The position numbers and the translations under genes are program-made. This document shows, in pieces, positions 9,397-17,942 of a stretch of DNA of 64,000 nucleotides (position 1 is the first letter of the stretch; the number at the start of each line of letters is the position of its first letter). The DNA is from Roseibium sp. Sym1 (GTDB taxonomy: Bacteria > Pseudomonadota > Alphaproteobacteria > Rhizobiales > Stappiaceae). The stretch is from contig NZ_CP114786.1 of NCBI RefSeq assembly GCF_027359675.1, positions 2,323,501 to 2,387,500 on the forward strand. The letters are read 5' to 3'. The notes beneath the pieces were generated by a model. The model was not told where the DNA came from. It saw only the letters and a list, made by a program, of their open reading frames with translations, and did no database searches.

Positions 9397-10380
9397 TCAC
9401 GGTTCGGACGGGTCGTCCATGGTCATGACCCCGTTCCGCAGTTCGGCGGACCGGGCATAGGCGCACCGGCGTAAGGCGTTCACCGAGCCTACGGGCTCGT
9501 GCGCGGCAAGGGCGTTCCACGGGCTGAAGGCAATGCGGTCGCCTTCCCGGATCCGCGCCGCGGCGTCCTGGGGCGGTATCGTCAGGCGCCCCACCGGAAT
9601 GAGCGGGCTGCGCCAGGCAATGCTGGCATCGTCAACCGGATCCCTCGGATCGACCTTCGGCTGCAGGAAGAAGGTGAAATGGACCGGGCCGCGGTCGAGG
9701 CAGGCCTGGAGCTTGTCGCGCAGGGACCGGCGGCCCCGCTGCGCCCTGTATTTCGGGTCCGGCTTCATGGCAAATTTCGCCGTGCCGTCGCCAAGCCGGT
9801 AGGGCGTCACGCTGTAATAGGAGCGGGCCATCAGATCGGGAAACCGGAAATGGTCAAGGCCGGTGCGGATCATGACGTTGACGGAGGGCCAGAAGAATTT
9901 CGGGGGAAACAGGCGGGGGATCACATAGGAACGCGGCAGCATCGTCTTGGGCGTGATTTCCTTCGCTCCGTCGATCGCCTGGAACATCGCGCAGGCATCG
10001 GCCGCGTTCCGGAACATGGCGATCTTCTGGTCGATCAGGACAAGGTCATGCTGGCCGGGCGGCGCCCCGTCGAGGACGGGCCCTTCGACGCCGCCGATTT
10101 TCAGCGCCATGCCGTGCCCGTCCGGCGTGTTGTCGTCGAACAGGGAATTGGAAAGCCTGACCTTCGTGGTGTAGCTCCCGGCCCTTGCAAAGAGACCGTG
10201 CCGGTAGGCGGGATTTTCCGGCGGCTCGATCTCGAGCTCGGCCTCGAGCAGGGCCGTTGTAGTCTTGTGTACCTGCCTCGGGTAGGAGCCGTCCGGCTGC
10301 TGTTGCTGGAAGGTGCGCCGCGCCGCGGCGAGCACGGTGGCACCGTAACGTGCTTCTATTTCGTCGGTATCGTCGGTCAA
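9397..10380 (-). CDS. Catalase-like haem protein (y4iL/SrpA-like)
   Basis: A 327-residue protein of the minimal catalase-related group. The distal histidine region is RQVHKTTTALLEAELEI (His38), and the following KVRLSN matches the VRFSN element of catalases. FRNAADACAMFQAIDG and the later SYYSVTPYRLGDG give the expected catalase-fold pattern. At 327 residues it lacks the C-terminal parts of true catalases, so it may be a peroxidase or organic-peroxide-using oxygenase rather than a dismutating catalase. Its ATG overlaps the stop of the sulfotransferase gene by 4 bp (ATGA). It is the last gene of the squalene operon, which suggests a tailoring step. Haem binding is inferred from the family. Confidence 0.78.
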   Translation of the reverse strand: MTDDTDEIEARYGATVLAAARRTFQQQQPDGSYPRQVHKTTTALLEAELEIEPPENPAYRHGLFARAGSYTTKVRLSNSLFDDNTPDGHGMALKIGGVEGPVLDGAPPGQHDLVLIDQKIAMFRNAADACAMFQAIDGAKEITPKTMLPRSYVIPRLFPPKFFWPSVNVMIRTGLDHFRFPDLMARSYYSVTPYRLGDGTAKFAMKPDPKYRAQRGRRSLRDKLQACLDRGPVHFTFFLQPKVDPRDPVDDASIAWRSPLIPVGRLTIPPQDAAARIREGDRIAFSPWNALAAHEPVGSVNALRRCAYARSAELRNGVMTMDDPSEP

Positions 10381-11483
10381 AGCGTGTATCCCAGTCTTGC
10401 AAGTCCAGGCGCGCAGGCCCGGCCCAGGGCTTCGAACTCCGTTGCCGGCAGCGCCGCCGCCTTCGAGCGCGTCGGACGGATCATTGCGGAAACCGTTTCG
10501 AGCCAGGTCTCGTTGGCGAGCGAAGGATCGATGAACCTGATCAGCCCGTCCATCACCGTGCGCGGATCTTCCGCCAGCTCCGCGAAGGCCACTGTCAGCA
10601 GCCGGTCAGGCGGCAATGCGTCGAAGGCATCCGCACCGATCTCGACGATGTCGCTCCAGTAGCGTGCCAGATCCGTGTTCTCGACGCTGTCGGCGAGTTT
10701 CCGCGCATCGAACAGCCGAAAGAACAGGTTCTGGAACCAGACGTCGGCCATGCCGCCCCTGTCCTTGCGAAAGGGCGCCTGCGGATCCAGGCCGAAGGCA
10801 CGGCACTTCTTGAGGGCGCCGACAAGGACCCGGAAATTGTGGTGGTTGGCCATCGACAGGGCCACGTCCCGGCCGTCGCGGTGCACATGGATGACGCGCG
10901 CCTCCGGAAACAGCTTGATGAGCCGGTGGGCCAGCATGAGCGAGCCGCCGGAACGCTCGACCCAGACCCGCTTTCCGAGCCGCTTGCGCAGGAAGCCGAA
11001 GATTGCCCGGAACTGTTCTGCCAGCGGACGCCGCGGCCGCGGACGCACGAACGCCTCCAGTTCGTCATAGAGAGCTTCGTAGTCCGGGGTCAGGTGCGGC
11101 AGCGCGACGGTCATGACCGGCGGGACGGTCCGCATGGAAAACCGTGCCTTCGGATCGTCGACCGGATACAGGCCCTCGTCGACCATCTCGCCGGAGCCCA
11201 GGATTGCCGCGAGCCCGGCGGACTGCCGGCTGAAAACCCGCCAGAGTTGTTCACCTGTGGGGTTCTGCCTGGCCAGTGCTTCGGGCCCCAGCGTCGCGAA
11301 AACCTCAGAAAGACTGAGTATGCCGGGATGCCGGTTGAGCATTTCCGAGACCAGTGTCGACCCGCAGCGTCCGCTTGACAGGACGAGCACGGGTGGAATT
11401 TCGGCTTCGGCGGAGGCGTCCGGGTGCGGCAAGAAAAAGATCCTGATCGAGGCGGGGAATCTCGAAAAGACTAACGAATGCAA
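10377..11483 (-). CDS. PAPS-dependent sulfotransferase family protein
   Basis: A 368-residue protein. The 5'-phosphosulfate loop is LSSGRCGSTLVSEM (residues 35-48). The 3'-phosphate-binding element is VIHVHRDGRDVALSMANH near residue 190, with the expected Arg and Ser. This fold transfers sulfate from PAPS to a hydroxyl or amine. The start is a TTG with GAG a few bases upstream; I see no better start before the P-loop. It lies 39 bp after hpnE and overlaps the catalase-like gene, so it belongs to the squalene operon. The acceptor may be an oxidised isoprenoid, though a carbohydrate acceptor is possible. Confidence 0.82.
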   Translation of the reverse strand: MHSLVFSRFPASIRIFFLPHPDASAEAEIPPVLVLSSGRCGSTLVSEMLNRHPGILSLSEVFATLGPEALARQNPTGEQLWRVFSRQSAGLAAILGSGEMVDEGLYPVDDPKARFSMRTVPPVMTVALPHLTPDYEALYDELEAFVRPRPRRPLAEQFRAIFGFLRKRLGKRVWVERSGGSLMLAHRLIKLFPEARVIHVHRDGRDVALSMANHHNFRVLVGALKKCRAFGLDPQAPFRKDRGGMADVWFQNLFFRLFDARKLADSVENTDLARYWSDIVEIGADAFDALPPDRLLTVAFAELAEDPRTVMDGLIRFIDPSLANETWLETVSAMIRPTRSKAAALPATEFEALGRACAPGLARLGYTL

Positions 11484-11522
11484 TCACTCTTGTATAGTTG
11501 CCACCGGCCGGGAGGCGGTGCT

Positions 11523-12788
11523 TCAAGGGCCGGTGAGGAGAGCCGCCGCGGCAGCGCCCGAGGCAGCGGCGCTCTCCAGCGTGCAGGGCAGGCCGTTGTC
11601 GACATGCGCGCCGGCCAGCACGACATTGGCAAGCGGGCTTTGGACCGGCGGGCGCCGGAGCGACGAAGCTGGAGACTGGTCAAATGTTGCCTGTCTGACC
11701 TTCAGGAGCCGCGCCGCCTGGGGCTGTTCCTTCGGCAGGCCGGTGGCGCGGGCAATATCGGACCAGATCCGGTCCAGTACGGCGGTGGTGTCCATGGTAT
11801 CCAGCGGTGTGGTTTCAGCTGCCGAAACAGTTGCCGAAAGCACGTCGCCACGGCGGAAGACCCACTGCGCGGCGCCCCCCAACAGACCGAGAAGCGGCGG
11901 CATCCGGTACGCCAGCGCCGGGTCCACGCGGTAATGTGCGTTCAGGATGACCAGACCGGGGGCCGGAACCGGTACGTCCGGCAGCAGGGTCGACAGGGTC
12001 CGGGGCGGCACGGCCAGAACGACACGATCTCCGCTGGTGAGCGGAAGCCGGGCGCCATCCTGGAACACGAGCGCCGAGGCGGCGTCGTCACCACGCTCAA
12101 GTGCCGCGAGCGGACGGCGGAAATGCAGGCTTGCCCCCAGGGTTTCCAGATGCGCCACGGCCGGGTCGATCAATGCCGGCCCCAGCCCTTCGCGTGCCAG
12201 CACCGGCCTGCAGGCCTCGGCGCCGCGCAGGAACGAGCGCGCCAGCATCGTGCGCATCAGCCGCGCCGACGCGGCTTCCGGGGGCGCGTTCAGAACGGCA
12301 ATGGTCAGGGGTTCCCAGAAGGTGCGCCACAGCGGACCGCGGCCACGCACGGCCTCGGCGACGGTCCGCTCCGGCCCCGCGGCGAGAAGGCGCAAGAGAC
12401 CGGCGAACTCGACCAGGGAGGTTCCGGGCGGGCGGGCGCCGCGGCCGAGGCTGCCAAGCGGTGTTCCCGGTACGTTGAGCGTCCAGCTGGCCCCGTCGGC
12501 AAGGTCGAGGAACGGAAATTCCGGTGTGCCGATCTCGAGCCGGTCGGTCGCCCCGATCCTCTCAACATGGTCCAATACAGCCTGGTTGCCCGAGAGGATC
12601 AGGTGGTTGCCGTTGTCGATGAGCCGGTCAAGCCGGCTGTCGTAAAAGCTGCGGCAGAGACCGCCGGCATGGGCCGTTGCCTCATAGAGGGTGACCCTGT
12701 TTTCGCCGTTTTCCGCCAGGTGCAGCGCAGCGGAAAGCCCGGCAAGCCCTGCGCCGATCACGTGTGCGTGGAAACCGGTGGCCGACAT
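11523..12788 (-). CDS. hpnE: Hydroxysqualene dehydroxylase HpnE
   Basis: A 421-residue FAD-dependent enzyme of the squalene-associated desaturase family. The ADP-binding motif HVIGAGLAGLSAALHLAE is at residues 9-26, followed by LYEATAHAGGLCRS and then DNGNHLILSGN, which is diagnostic for HpnE. It reduces hydroxysqualene to squalene. It is 6 bp downstream of hpnD. No squalene-hopene cyclase is in the window, so the fate of the squalene must be looked for elsewhere or in the downstream tailoring genes. Confidence 0.93.
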   Translation of the reverse strand: MSATGFHAHVIGAGLAGLSAALHLAENGENRVTLYEATAHAGGLCRSFYDSRLDRLIDNGNHLILSGNQAVLDHVERIGATDRLEIGTPEFPFLDLADGASWTLNVPGTPLGSLGRGARPPGTSLVEFAGLLRLLAAGPERTVAEAVRGRGPLWRTFWEPLTIAVLNAPPEAASARLMRTMLARSFLRGAEACRPVLAREGLGPALIDPAVAHLETLGASLHFRRPLAALERGDDAASALVFQDGARLPLTSGDRVVLAVPPRTLSTLLPDVPVPAPGLVILNAHYRVDPALAYRMPPLLGLLGGAAQWVFRRGDVLSATVSAAETTPLDTMDTTAVLDRIWSDIARATGLPKEQPQAARLLKVRQATFDQSPASSLRRPPVQSPLANVVLAGAHVDNGLPCTLESAAASGAAAAALLTGP

Positions 12789-12794
12789 CGCCGG

Positions 12795-13649
12795 CTACCG
12801 CGCCGGGGACAGCGCGAAGCGCAACCCGTCCATGATCTTCCACCAGCCCGGACGGGCGGGCGGCAGTGTGCGCCAGTCACGCTCCATGCGCTCGAGCAGC
12901 GCGGCGTAAGGTCCTGCCATTACCAGGGCCGGAAAGATCGCGCGGCGCGAATGCGCGGGAAGTTCGGCAAGGGCGTCCTGCAGACTGTCGCGCGCCATGC
13001 GTCCCAGGCATCGGCGCGCGTCTGACAGGGCGGGGTGGTGCGGAACCGCCCCGGGGTCGGCGGGCAGGCCCGTTTCCTCGAGCACGGGCCGGGGGATGTA
13101 GAGGCGCCCCATGGCCGCGTCTTCCGAGACATCGCGCATGATGTTGACGAGTTGCATCGCACGGGCCAGCGACAGGGCAAATCGTTCGGAGCAGTCGCCG
13201 CGCCATGCGCCGAAGATGCGCATCGCGAGGATACCGACCGCTCCGGCCACGCAGCGGATGTAGCGGTCGAGGTCTGCCTGCGCCGGGGCCACGATCGGGC
13301 TTGCATCCATCTGCATGCCCTCGACGACAAGGTCCAGTTCGGCCTGGGGAAGCGCGTAGGTGTCCGCTGCGAGCCCGAGTTCGGCCCCGATCGCCGTACG
13401 CGGATGGCCTTGGTAGCTTTCCGTCAATTCCCGCCGCCAGGCTTCAAGATCCGCGTGGCGGTCATGTGTTGGCGTATCGCCGTCGGCAATGTCGTCGACA
13501 ACCCGGCAGAAGGCATAGACGGCATAGATCGCCCGCCGCCTCGTGGCCGGCAGAACCCGCATCCCCAACTCGAAGGACGAGCCGGCGGCGCACACCACGC
13601 GGCGAACTTCCTCGGCCGTTGCGTCGCTGGCGGGGTGGTGGTGTGTCAT
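12795..13649 (-). CDS. hpnD: Presqualene diphosphate synthase HpnD
   Basis: A 284-residue trans-isoprenyl diphosphate synthase of the squalene/phytoene synthase fold. The first aspartate motif is VVDDIADG (near residue 50) and the second NIMRDVSEDA (near 170), with YIPRPVLEETGL following. It joins two farnesyl diphosphates into presqualene diphosphate. Its start overlaps the hpnC stop by 4 bp, which indicates coupled translation. Confidence 0.93.
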   Translation of the reverse strand: MTHHHPASDATAEEVRRVVCAAGSSFELGMRVLPATRRRAIYAVYAFCRVVDDIADGDTPTHDRHADLEAWRRELTESYQGHPRTAIGAELGLAADTYALPQAELDLVVEGMQMDASPIVAPAQADLDRYIRCVAGAVGILAMRIFGAWRGDCSERFALSLARAMQLVNIMRDVSEDAAMGRLYIPRPVLEETGLPADPGAVPHHPALSDARRCLGRMARDSLQDALAELPAHSRRAIFPALVMAGPYAALLERMERDWRTLPPARPGWWKIMDGLRFALSPAR

Positions 13650-14509
13650 TGGCCGCGCAACTCCGGGCCCAGATGGGAGCGGCGCGCGGGCGACAGTGCG
13701 TGGCCGGCGCCGACCAGCGCCGCCCGCAGAAACGCCAGCGGCGTGGGCGCGACACGGCCTGCCAGTGGATCCTCGCGCCGAAGACGCCGGGACAGGTTGT
13801 TCGCCAGCCAGAGTATGGACGCCGCCTCGCCGGCAAGGCCGCGCGCCGTTATCCGGTCCGGCAGCGGGGCGGCCTGCTCCAGCAGCTTGTCGCAGAGATC
13901 GAGCAATCCGTCGATGACACGGCGCAGGCCGGCCGTGCTGCGCGCGGCGGTCAGGTCCCTGGGTTCCACGCCTTCGGCCATGAGCCGGTCCGCCGGCAGA
14001 TAGACACGGTCAAGCCGGGTCTTGTCGTCGCAAATATCCTGCAGGTGGTTCAGGATCTGCAGTGTGGTGCAAAGTGCATCCGAGGGGGCAAGACAGGAGG
14101 CGTCCTCACCGTGAAGATCCAGGAGGAAACGCCCGACCGGGTCGGCCGAATGCCGGCAATAGGCCAGCAGGTCTTCGTCGGTTGCATATTCATGACCGCG
14201 GCTGTCCTGCCGGAAGGCGGTGAGTAGTGCGCGGGCATGATCGAGCAATGCCGGCGATTTCCGCGAGAGCGTCCTGTGCAGCGCCCTTGCCTCTGGTGTG
14301 CCCGTGTCCCGGCCGCGCAATCCGGCCTCGCACAGGTCGAGCTTCTCAAGACGCTCGGCGGGGCTGAGGCCGGGGGCGTCGGCGATATCGTCGGCGGAGC
14401 GCGCGAATGCGTAAAAGCACCGGACATCCTCGCGCAGGTCCCGGCGAATCAGCAGCGAGGCCACTGGAAAATTCTCGGAAGTCTTCACGCCAGTCTCACC
14501 TGTCTCCAC
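13646..14509 (-). CDS. hpnC: Hydroxysqualene synthase HpnC
   Basis: A 287-residue paralogue of HpnD. The N-terminal KTSENFPVASLLI is typical of HpnC. The aspartate motifs are SADDIADA (near residue 40) and DICDDKTRLDRVYLP (near 157). It converts presqualene diphosphate to hydroxysqualene. The longest reading starts at a GTG (14509); a second GTG at 14488 has AGGTGAG about 7 bp upstream and could be the true start (280 residues). The oxygenase gene lies 94 bp upstream on the same strand. Confidence 0.92.
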   Translation of the reverse strand: METGETGVKTSENFPVASLLIRRDLREDVRCFYAFARSADDIADAPGLSPAERLEKLDLCEAGLRGRDTGTPEARALHRTLSRKSPALLDHARALLTAFRQDSRGHEYATDEDLLAYCRHSADPVGRFLLDLHGEDASCLAPSDALCTTLQILNHLQDICDDKTRLDRVYLPADRLMAEGVEPRDLTAARSTAGLRRVIDGLLDLCDKLLEQAAPLPDRITARGLAGEAASILWLANNLSRRLRREDPLAGRVAPTPLAFLRAALVGAGHALSPARRSHLGPELRGQ

Positions 14510-14603
14510 CCGTGCGCGCCCGCGCGGCCTAAGCCCCGGGCGTCGTTGCGGGGCAACCTGTCACAGCGCACCACGTTCCGACAAGAGCTTATTGGAGCGC
14601 GGG

Positions 14604-15788
14604 TCAGAGCGGTCCGTCATGTTCCGCGTAAAGATGCACGGGCAGTCGATAGCCGATGCCCTCGGCATCGTGAAGCGAGACATCCAGCATCCTCTGGAAC
14701 TGGCGTGCGCGATTCCGGGCTCCCAGCGCGGGCAGCAACTTGAAAAGCAGCGATTCCGCGTGGTTCTTCGTCCTCAGGAAGGCCAGCGTGCCGAAGGTGT
14801 TCATCTTTGGATAGTTCAGCGCGTCCGCCAGTTCGTCGCCGATCATCGCGCGGGACACGCGATAGATATAGCTGGTCAGGGCGTCGCGGGCCTTCGGTGA
14901 CGTGATGCCTGCAACAATGGGTGCCGAGTTGATCAGCCCGTTGGCCAGCAGGATGGCCTCGAGGGTTGGGGGCGGTTCGCACATGCCGCCGATTCGCTGC
15001 AGCCTCAACGCGCTTTCCACCGATCCGCACTGCATGTCCTCCGGGACGCCCATCAGGTGTCCCGAATACCGCCAGATCATCATGAAGGCCTTTTCCTCAT
15101 CGGGCGACAGGCGAATGCCGAGCATGCGCGCGCGATGGAGGAGCAGTCCCGAAAAGGCGGCGGTTGCGTAGGAAATATGCGCGGTGCTGAGCGGCAGGCC
15201 CCAGTCCGGGTTCCAGTCGTCGGCGTCCTGGAGCATGTGGCGGATCCGGGCGTGAACGAGCCGGATGCGTACGGACAGTTTCCAGCCCTCGCCCTCCCGG
15301 TCGAGGCCTCCGGGCAGGAAAATCTCGACGAGATGGCGATTGTTCTGCTTCAGCCGCCGGACACCGGTGTCGACCATGCGTCCGGTGATGCTGAAGGACT
15401 GGCTGATCAAGGTGGCGAACCCCTCGACCAGGACCGCGCCGACAAAGGCACCGACAAACATTTCGGAATGCCGGTGAAATGCGCGGCAGCCGGCCATCAT
15501 GAGCTCCGGGTCGACCCAGTCCGGCGTTGCATCGGCATCCTCGAAGAAGGCGCGAACGGCGGGTGGCGCGTCGGTGAGGGCCGCGCTTCCCTTTTCCATG
15601 CCGTTCCTGATCCACTGTTGGCTCTGTTCGGCGGGATGTTTCGACAACTCCGCGGCGGCAGCGTCGGCCAGCGGGTCGCCGACAAGTGTGTAGCCGACAT
15701 AACGATCGGCCATCTCGGCATCCGCCTCGCGGGCCCTGGCATAACCGTCCTTGTAGGCTTCCGGCACGCTTGCAGGTCTTTTGTTCAT
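14604..15788 (-). CDS. MpaB/rubber-oxygenase (DUF2236) family haem oxygenase
   Basis: About 394 residues. The central helical domain carries the family pattern RIRLVHARIRHML (His179-Ala-Arg-Ile-Arg183), preceded by GRMVDTGVRRLKQN and followed by PLSTAHISYATAAFSG. Known relatives, Lcp and MpaB, use a b-type haem to cleave C=C bonds of polyisoprenoid chains. The ATG at 15788 was preferred over a TTG at 15830. It is the first gene of a strand-continuous run leading into hpnC-hpnD-hpnE. The neighbourhood makes squalene or a derivative an attractive substrate, but that is inference. No signal peptide or TAT motif is visible, so it is probably cytoplasmic or membrane-associated. Confidence 0.82.
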   Translation of the reverse strand: MNKRPASVPEAYKDGYARAREADAEMADRYVGYTLVGDPLADAAAAELSKHPAEQSQQWIRNGMEKGSAALTDAPPAVRAFFEDADATPDWVDPELMMAGCRAFHRHSEMFVGAFVGAVLVEGFATLISQSFSITGRMVDTGVRRLKQNNRHLVEIFLPGGLDREGEGWKLSVRIRLVHARIRHMLQDADDWNPDWGLPLSTAHISYATAAFSGLLLHRARMLGIRLSPDEEKAFMMIWRYSGHLMGVPEDMQCGSVESALRLQRIGGMCEPPPTLEAILLANGLINSAPIVAGITSPKARDALTSYIYRVSRAMIGDELADALNYPKMNTFGTLAFLRTKNHAESLLFKLLPALGARNRARQFQRMLDVSLHDAEGIGYRLPVHLYAEHDGPL

Positions 15789-16137
15789 GATGACTGTCCC
15801 GGGGAGCAGGGCCTCTCGATAACCGGCCAAGTGAAACTCAACCTAGAAATTGCGCGCCGATAAGGCAAGTGCAGGCTGCTTTGAGTGTGATGTTCCATTG
15901 CCGCAGGAATATTCTCCGGCTGGCCGATACCATGCGGTCCTTTTGGAGCGACTTTGGCGGTATGACCTAGTCCTGCAGGACAAGTTGCACTTCTTCAAGG
16001 AAAGACTACGCTCGGTTAGAAGTGTTTCCGTGATGGCAGGGACTGGCCATCCTGTTCCGGCGGGGACGGGCGAAAACGACATCTGGGAAAAACAGCCGGC
16101 GGTATCGCGGCGGCAGGAATTCAGGGACGAAAATTTC
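15789..16137. other. Divergent intergenic region between the oxygenase operon and a GMC oxidoreductase gene
   Basis: These 349 bp must hold the promoters for both directions. I found no convincing -35/-10 pair, gene or hairpin. An open frame reaches back through it from the GMC gene, but that part has no family similarity and only a TTG start. Confidence 0.5.
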
Positions 16138-17757
16138 ATGAGCGGGCCGGACAGACTGGATGGAAGCTATGACTACATCATCATCGGCGCGGGCACGGCC
16201 GGCTGCGTGCTTGCCAACCGGCTGACGGAAGACCCGTCCACGCGTGTCCTGCTCCTGGAAGCTGGCGGGTCCGACAATTACCACTGGGTGCATATCCCGG
16301 TCGGCTATCTCTATTGCATCGGCAATCCGCGCACCGACTGGATGATGAAGACCGCCGCCGAGCCGGGGCTCAACGGCCGCAGCCTGGTCTATCCGCGCGG
16401 CAAGGTCCTGGGCGGCTGCACCTCCGTCAACGGCATGATCTACATGCGCGGGCAGGCGGCCGACTACGACCACTGGCGCCAGCTCGGCAATGTCGGCTGG
16501 TCCTGGGAGGACGTCCTGCCCTATTTCCTGAAATCGGAGGACCATCACGCCGGCAAGTCCGACCTCCATGGATCCGGCGGCGAATGGAAGGTGCAGCAGC
16601 AGCGCCTGACCTGGGACATCCTGAAGGCCGTGCAGGAAGGGGCCAGGGAATTCGGCATCGAGCCGCGCGCCGATTTCAACGATGGCAACAATGAAGGCAG
16701 CGGCTTCTTCGAGGTCAACCAGAAGAACGGCGTGCGCTGGAACACCGCCAAGGGGTTCCTGCGGCCGGCCCTGAAACGGCCTAACCTGCGTCTGATCACG
16801 CATGCGGAAACCGACAGCCTGGTGCTGGACGGCAAGAAGGTCACCGGCGTGCGCTTCACCCACAAGGGCCGCGTCCTGAGCGCCTCGGCGGACCGCGAAG
16901 TGCTGCTGGCAGCCGGGGCGATCAATTCGCCCAAGATCCTGGAACTGTCCGGCATCGGCGCGCCGGAGGTCCTGAGCGACCGGGGCCTGGAAGTGCATCA
17001 TGAAAGCGCCGGTGTCGGTGAGAACCTGCAGGATCACCTGCAGATCCGCACCGTCTACAAGGTCCAGAACGCCAGGACCCTCAACACGATGGCGAATTCC
17101 CTGGTCGGCAAGGCGAAGATCGCGCTGCAATACGCCCTGACCCAGTCCGGGCCGATGTCGATGGCGCCGAGCCAGTTCGGCATGTTCTCCAAATCCGACC
17201 CGTCTCTGGAAACGCCGGATCTCGAATATCACGTCCAGCCGCTGTCGACCGACAAGCTCGGCGATCCGTTGCACCCCTTCCCGGCAATCACCATGTCGGT
17301 CTGCAACCTCCGGCCCGAAAGCACCGGCTCGGTGCATGTCACGAAACAAGGCAACGCGGTGCAGCCGGACATCCGCCTGAACTACCTGTCGGCGGAAAAG
17401 GACAAGGACATCGCGCTGAAATCCGTGCGCCAGGCGCGCACCATCATGACCGCCAGGGCCCTGCAACCGTACCAGCCGGAGGAAATCCTGCCGGGACCGC
17501 AGGTCGACAGCGACGAGGACCTGCTCAAGAAAATCGGCGATATCGGCACCACCATCTTCCACCCGGTCGGCACCTGCCGCATGGGCGCGGACGAGGCGTC
17601 GGTGGTCGATACGGAGCTGCGGGTCCGCGGGCTCGACGGCTTGCGTGTGATCGACGCCTCGATCATGCCGAAGATCGTCTCCGGCAACACGGCCTCCCCG
17701 GTGGTCATGATCGCGGAGAAGGCGGCCGACATGATCAGAAGCGGGCAGCGGGTTTAG
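16138..17757 (+). CDS. GMC-family FAD oxidoreductase (choline/alcohol dehydrogenase type)
   Basis: A 539-residue flavoenzyme. The FAD motif is DYIIIGAGTAGCVLANRL (residues 11-28) and the GMC signature is PRGKVLGGCTSVNGMIYMRG near residue 82. The catalytic His region is FHPVGTCRMG near 475 and the C-terminal NTASPVVMIAEKAADM near 520. It oxidises an alcohol to an aldehyde or ketone in the cytoplasm or at the inner membrane. GGGAC lies about 9 bp before the ATG. It stands alone on the plus strand and ends at a palindromic repeat shared with the convergent PuuB-like operon. It resembles the GMC enzyme at 19251 in outline but is a clear paralogue, not a recent duplicate. Confidence 0.88.
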   Translation: MSGPDRLDGSYDYIIIGAGTAGCVLANRLTEDPSTRVLLLEAGGSDNYHWVHIPVGYLYCIGNPRTDWMMKTAAEPGLNGRSLVYPRGKVLGGCTSVNGMIYMRGQAADYDHWRQLGNVGWSWEDVLPYFLKSEDHHAGKSDLHGSGGEWKVQQQRLTWDILKAVQEGAREFGIEPRADFNDGNNEGSGFFEVNQKNGVRWNTAKGFLRPALKRPNLRLITHAETDSLVLDGKKVTGVRFTHKGRVLSASADREVLLAAGAINSPKILELSGIGAPEVLSDRGLEVHHESAGVGENLQDHLQIRTVYKVQNARTLNTMANSLVGKAKIALQYALTQSGPMSMAPSQFGMFSKSDPSLETPDLEYHVQPLSTDKLGDPLHPFPAITMSVCNLRPESTGSVHVTKQGNAVQPDIRLNYLSAEKDKDIALKSVRQARTIMTARALQPYQPEEILPGPQVDSDEDLLKKIGDIGTTIFHPVGTCRMGADEASVVDTELRVRGLDGLRVIDASIMPKIVSGNTASPVVMIAEKAADMIRSGQRV

Positions 17758-17792
17758 GGCTCACTCTCAAATACGTTCGCCCAAAGTACAAC

Positions 17793-17897
17793 GTCATCCT
17801 GAGGAGGGCCGTCAGGTCCGTCTCGAAGGATGAGCCGCTTGTTCAGAGTTTGCCGCCCATCCTTCGAGACAGGCCTTTCGGCCTTCCTCAGGATGAC
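17793..17897. repeat. Palindromic intergenic repeat between convergent genes
   Basis: Two arms of about 40 nt (17793-17832 and 17858-17897) form an imperfect inverted repeat. The outer ends are GTCATCCTGAGGA and its complement, and the inner part includes TCTCGAAGGATG. This sequence type is a common scattered intergenic repeat in Rhizobiales-related genomes (known from general experience, not searched here). It could act as a bidirectional terminator for the two genes converging on it. Confidence 0.8.
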
Positions 17898-17942
17898 GGT
17901 TGAGATTGTGAACGGCCGGGCTGTCTTGAACGGGACGCGCCC

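Noticed and set aside
15850..16137. N-terminal extension of the GMC oxidoreductase by about 96 residues
   Set aside because: It would start at TTG, shows no similarity to the family, and leaves little room for a promoter. The ATG at 16138 directly precedes the FAD-binding domain.
16006..17562. 518-residue minus-strand open frame opposite the GMC gene
   Set aside because: The plus-strand GMC enzyme has all family motifs; the opposite frame has none.
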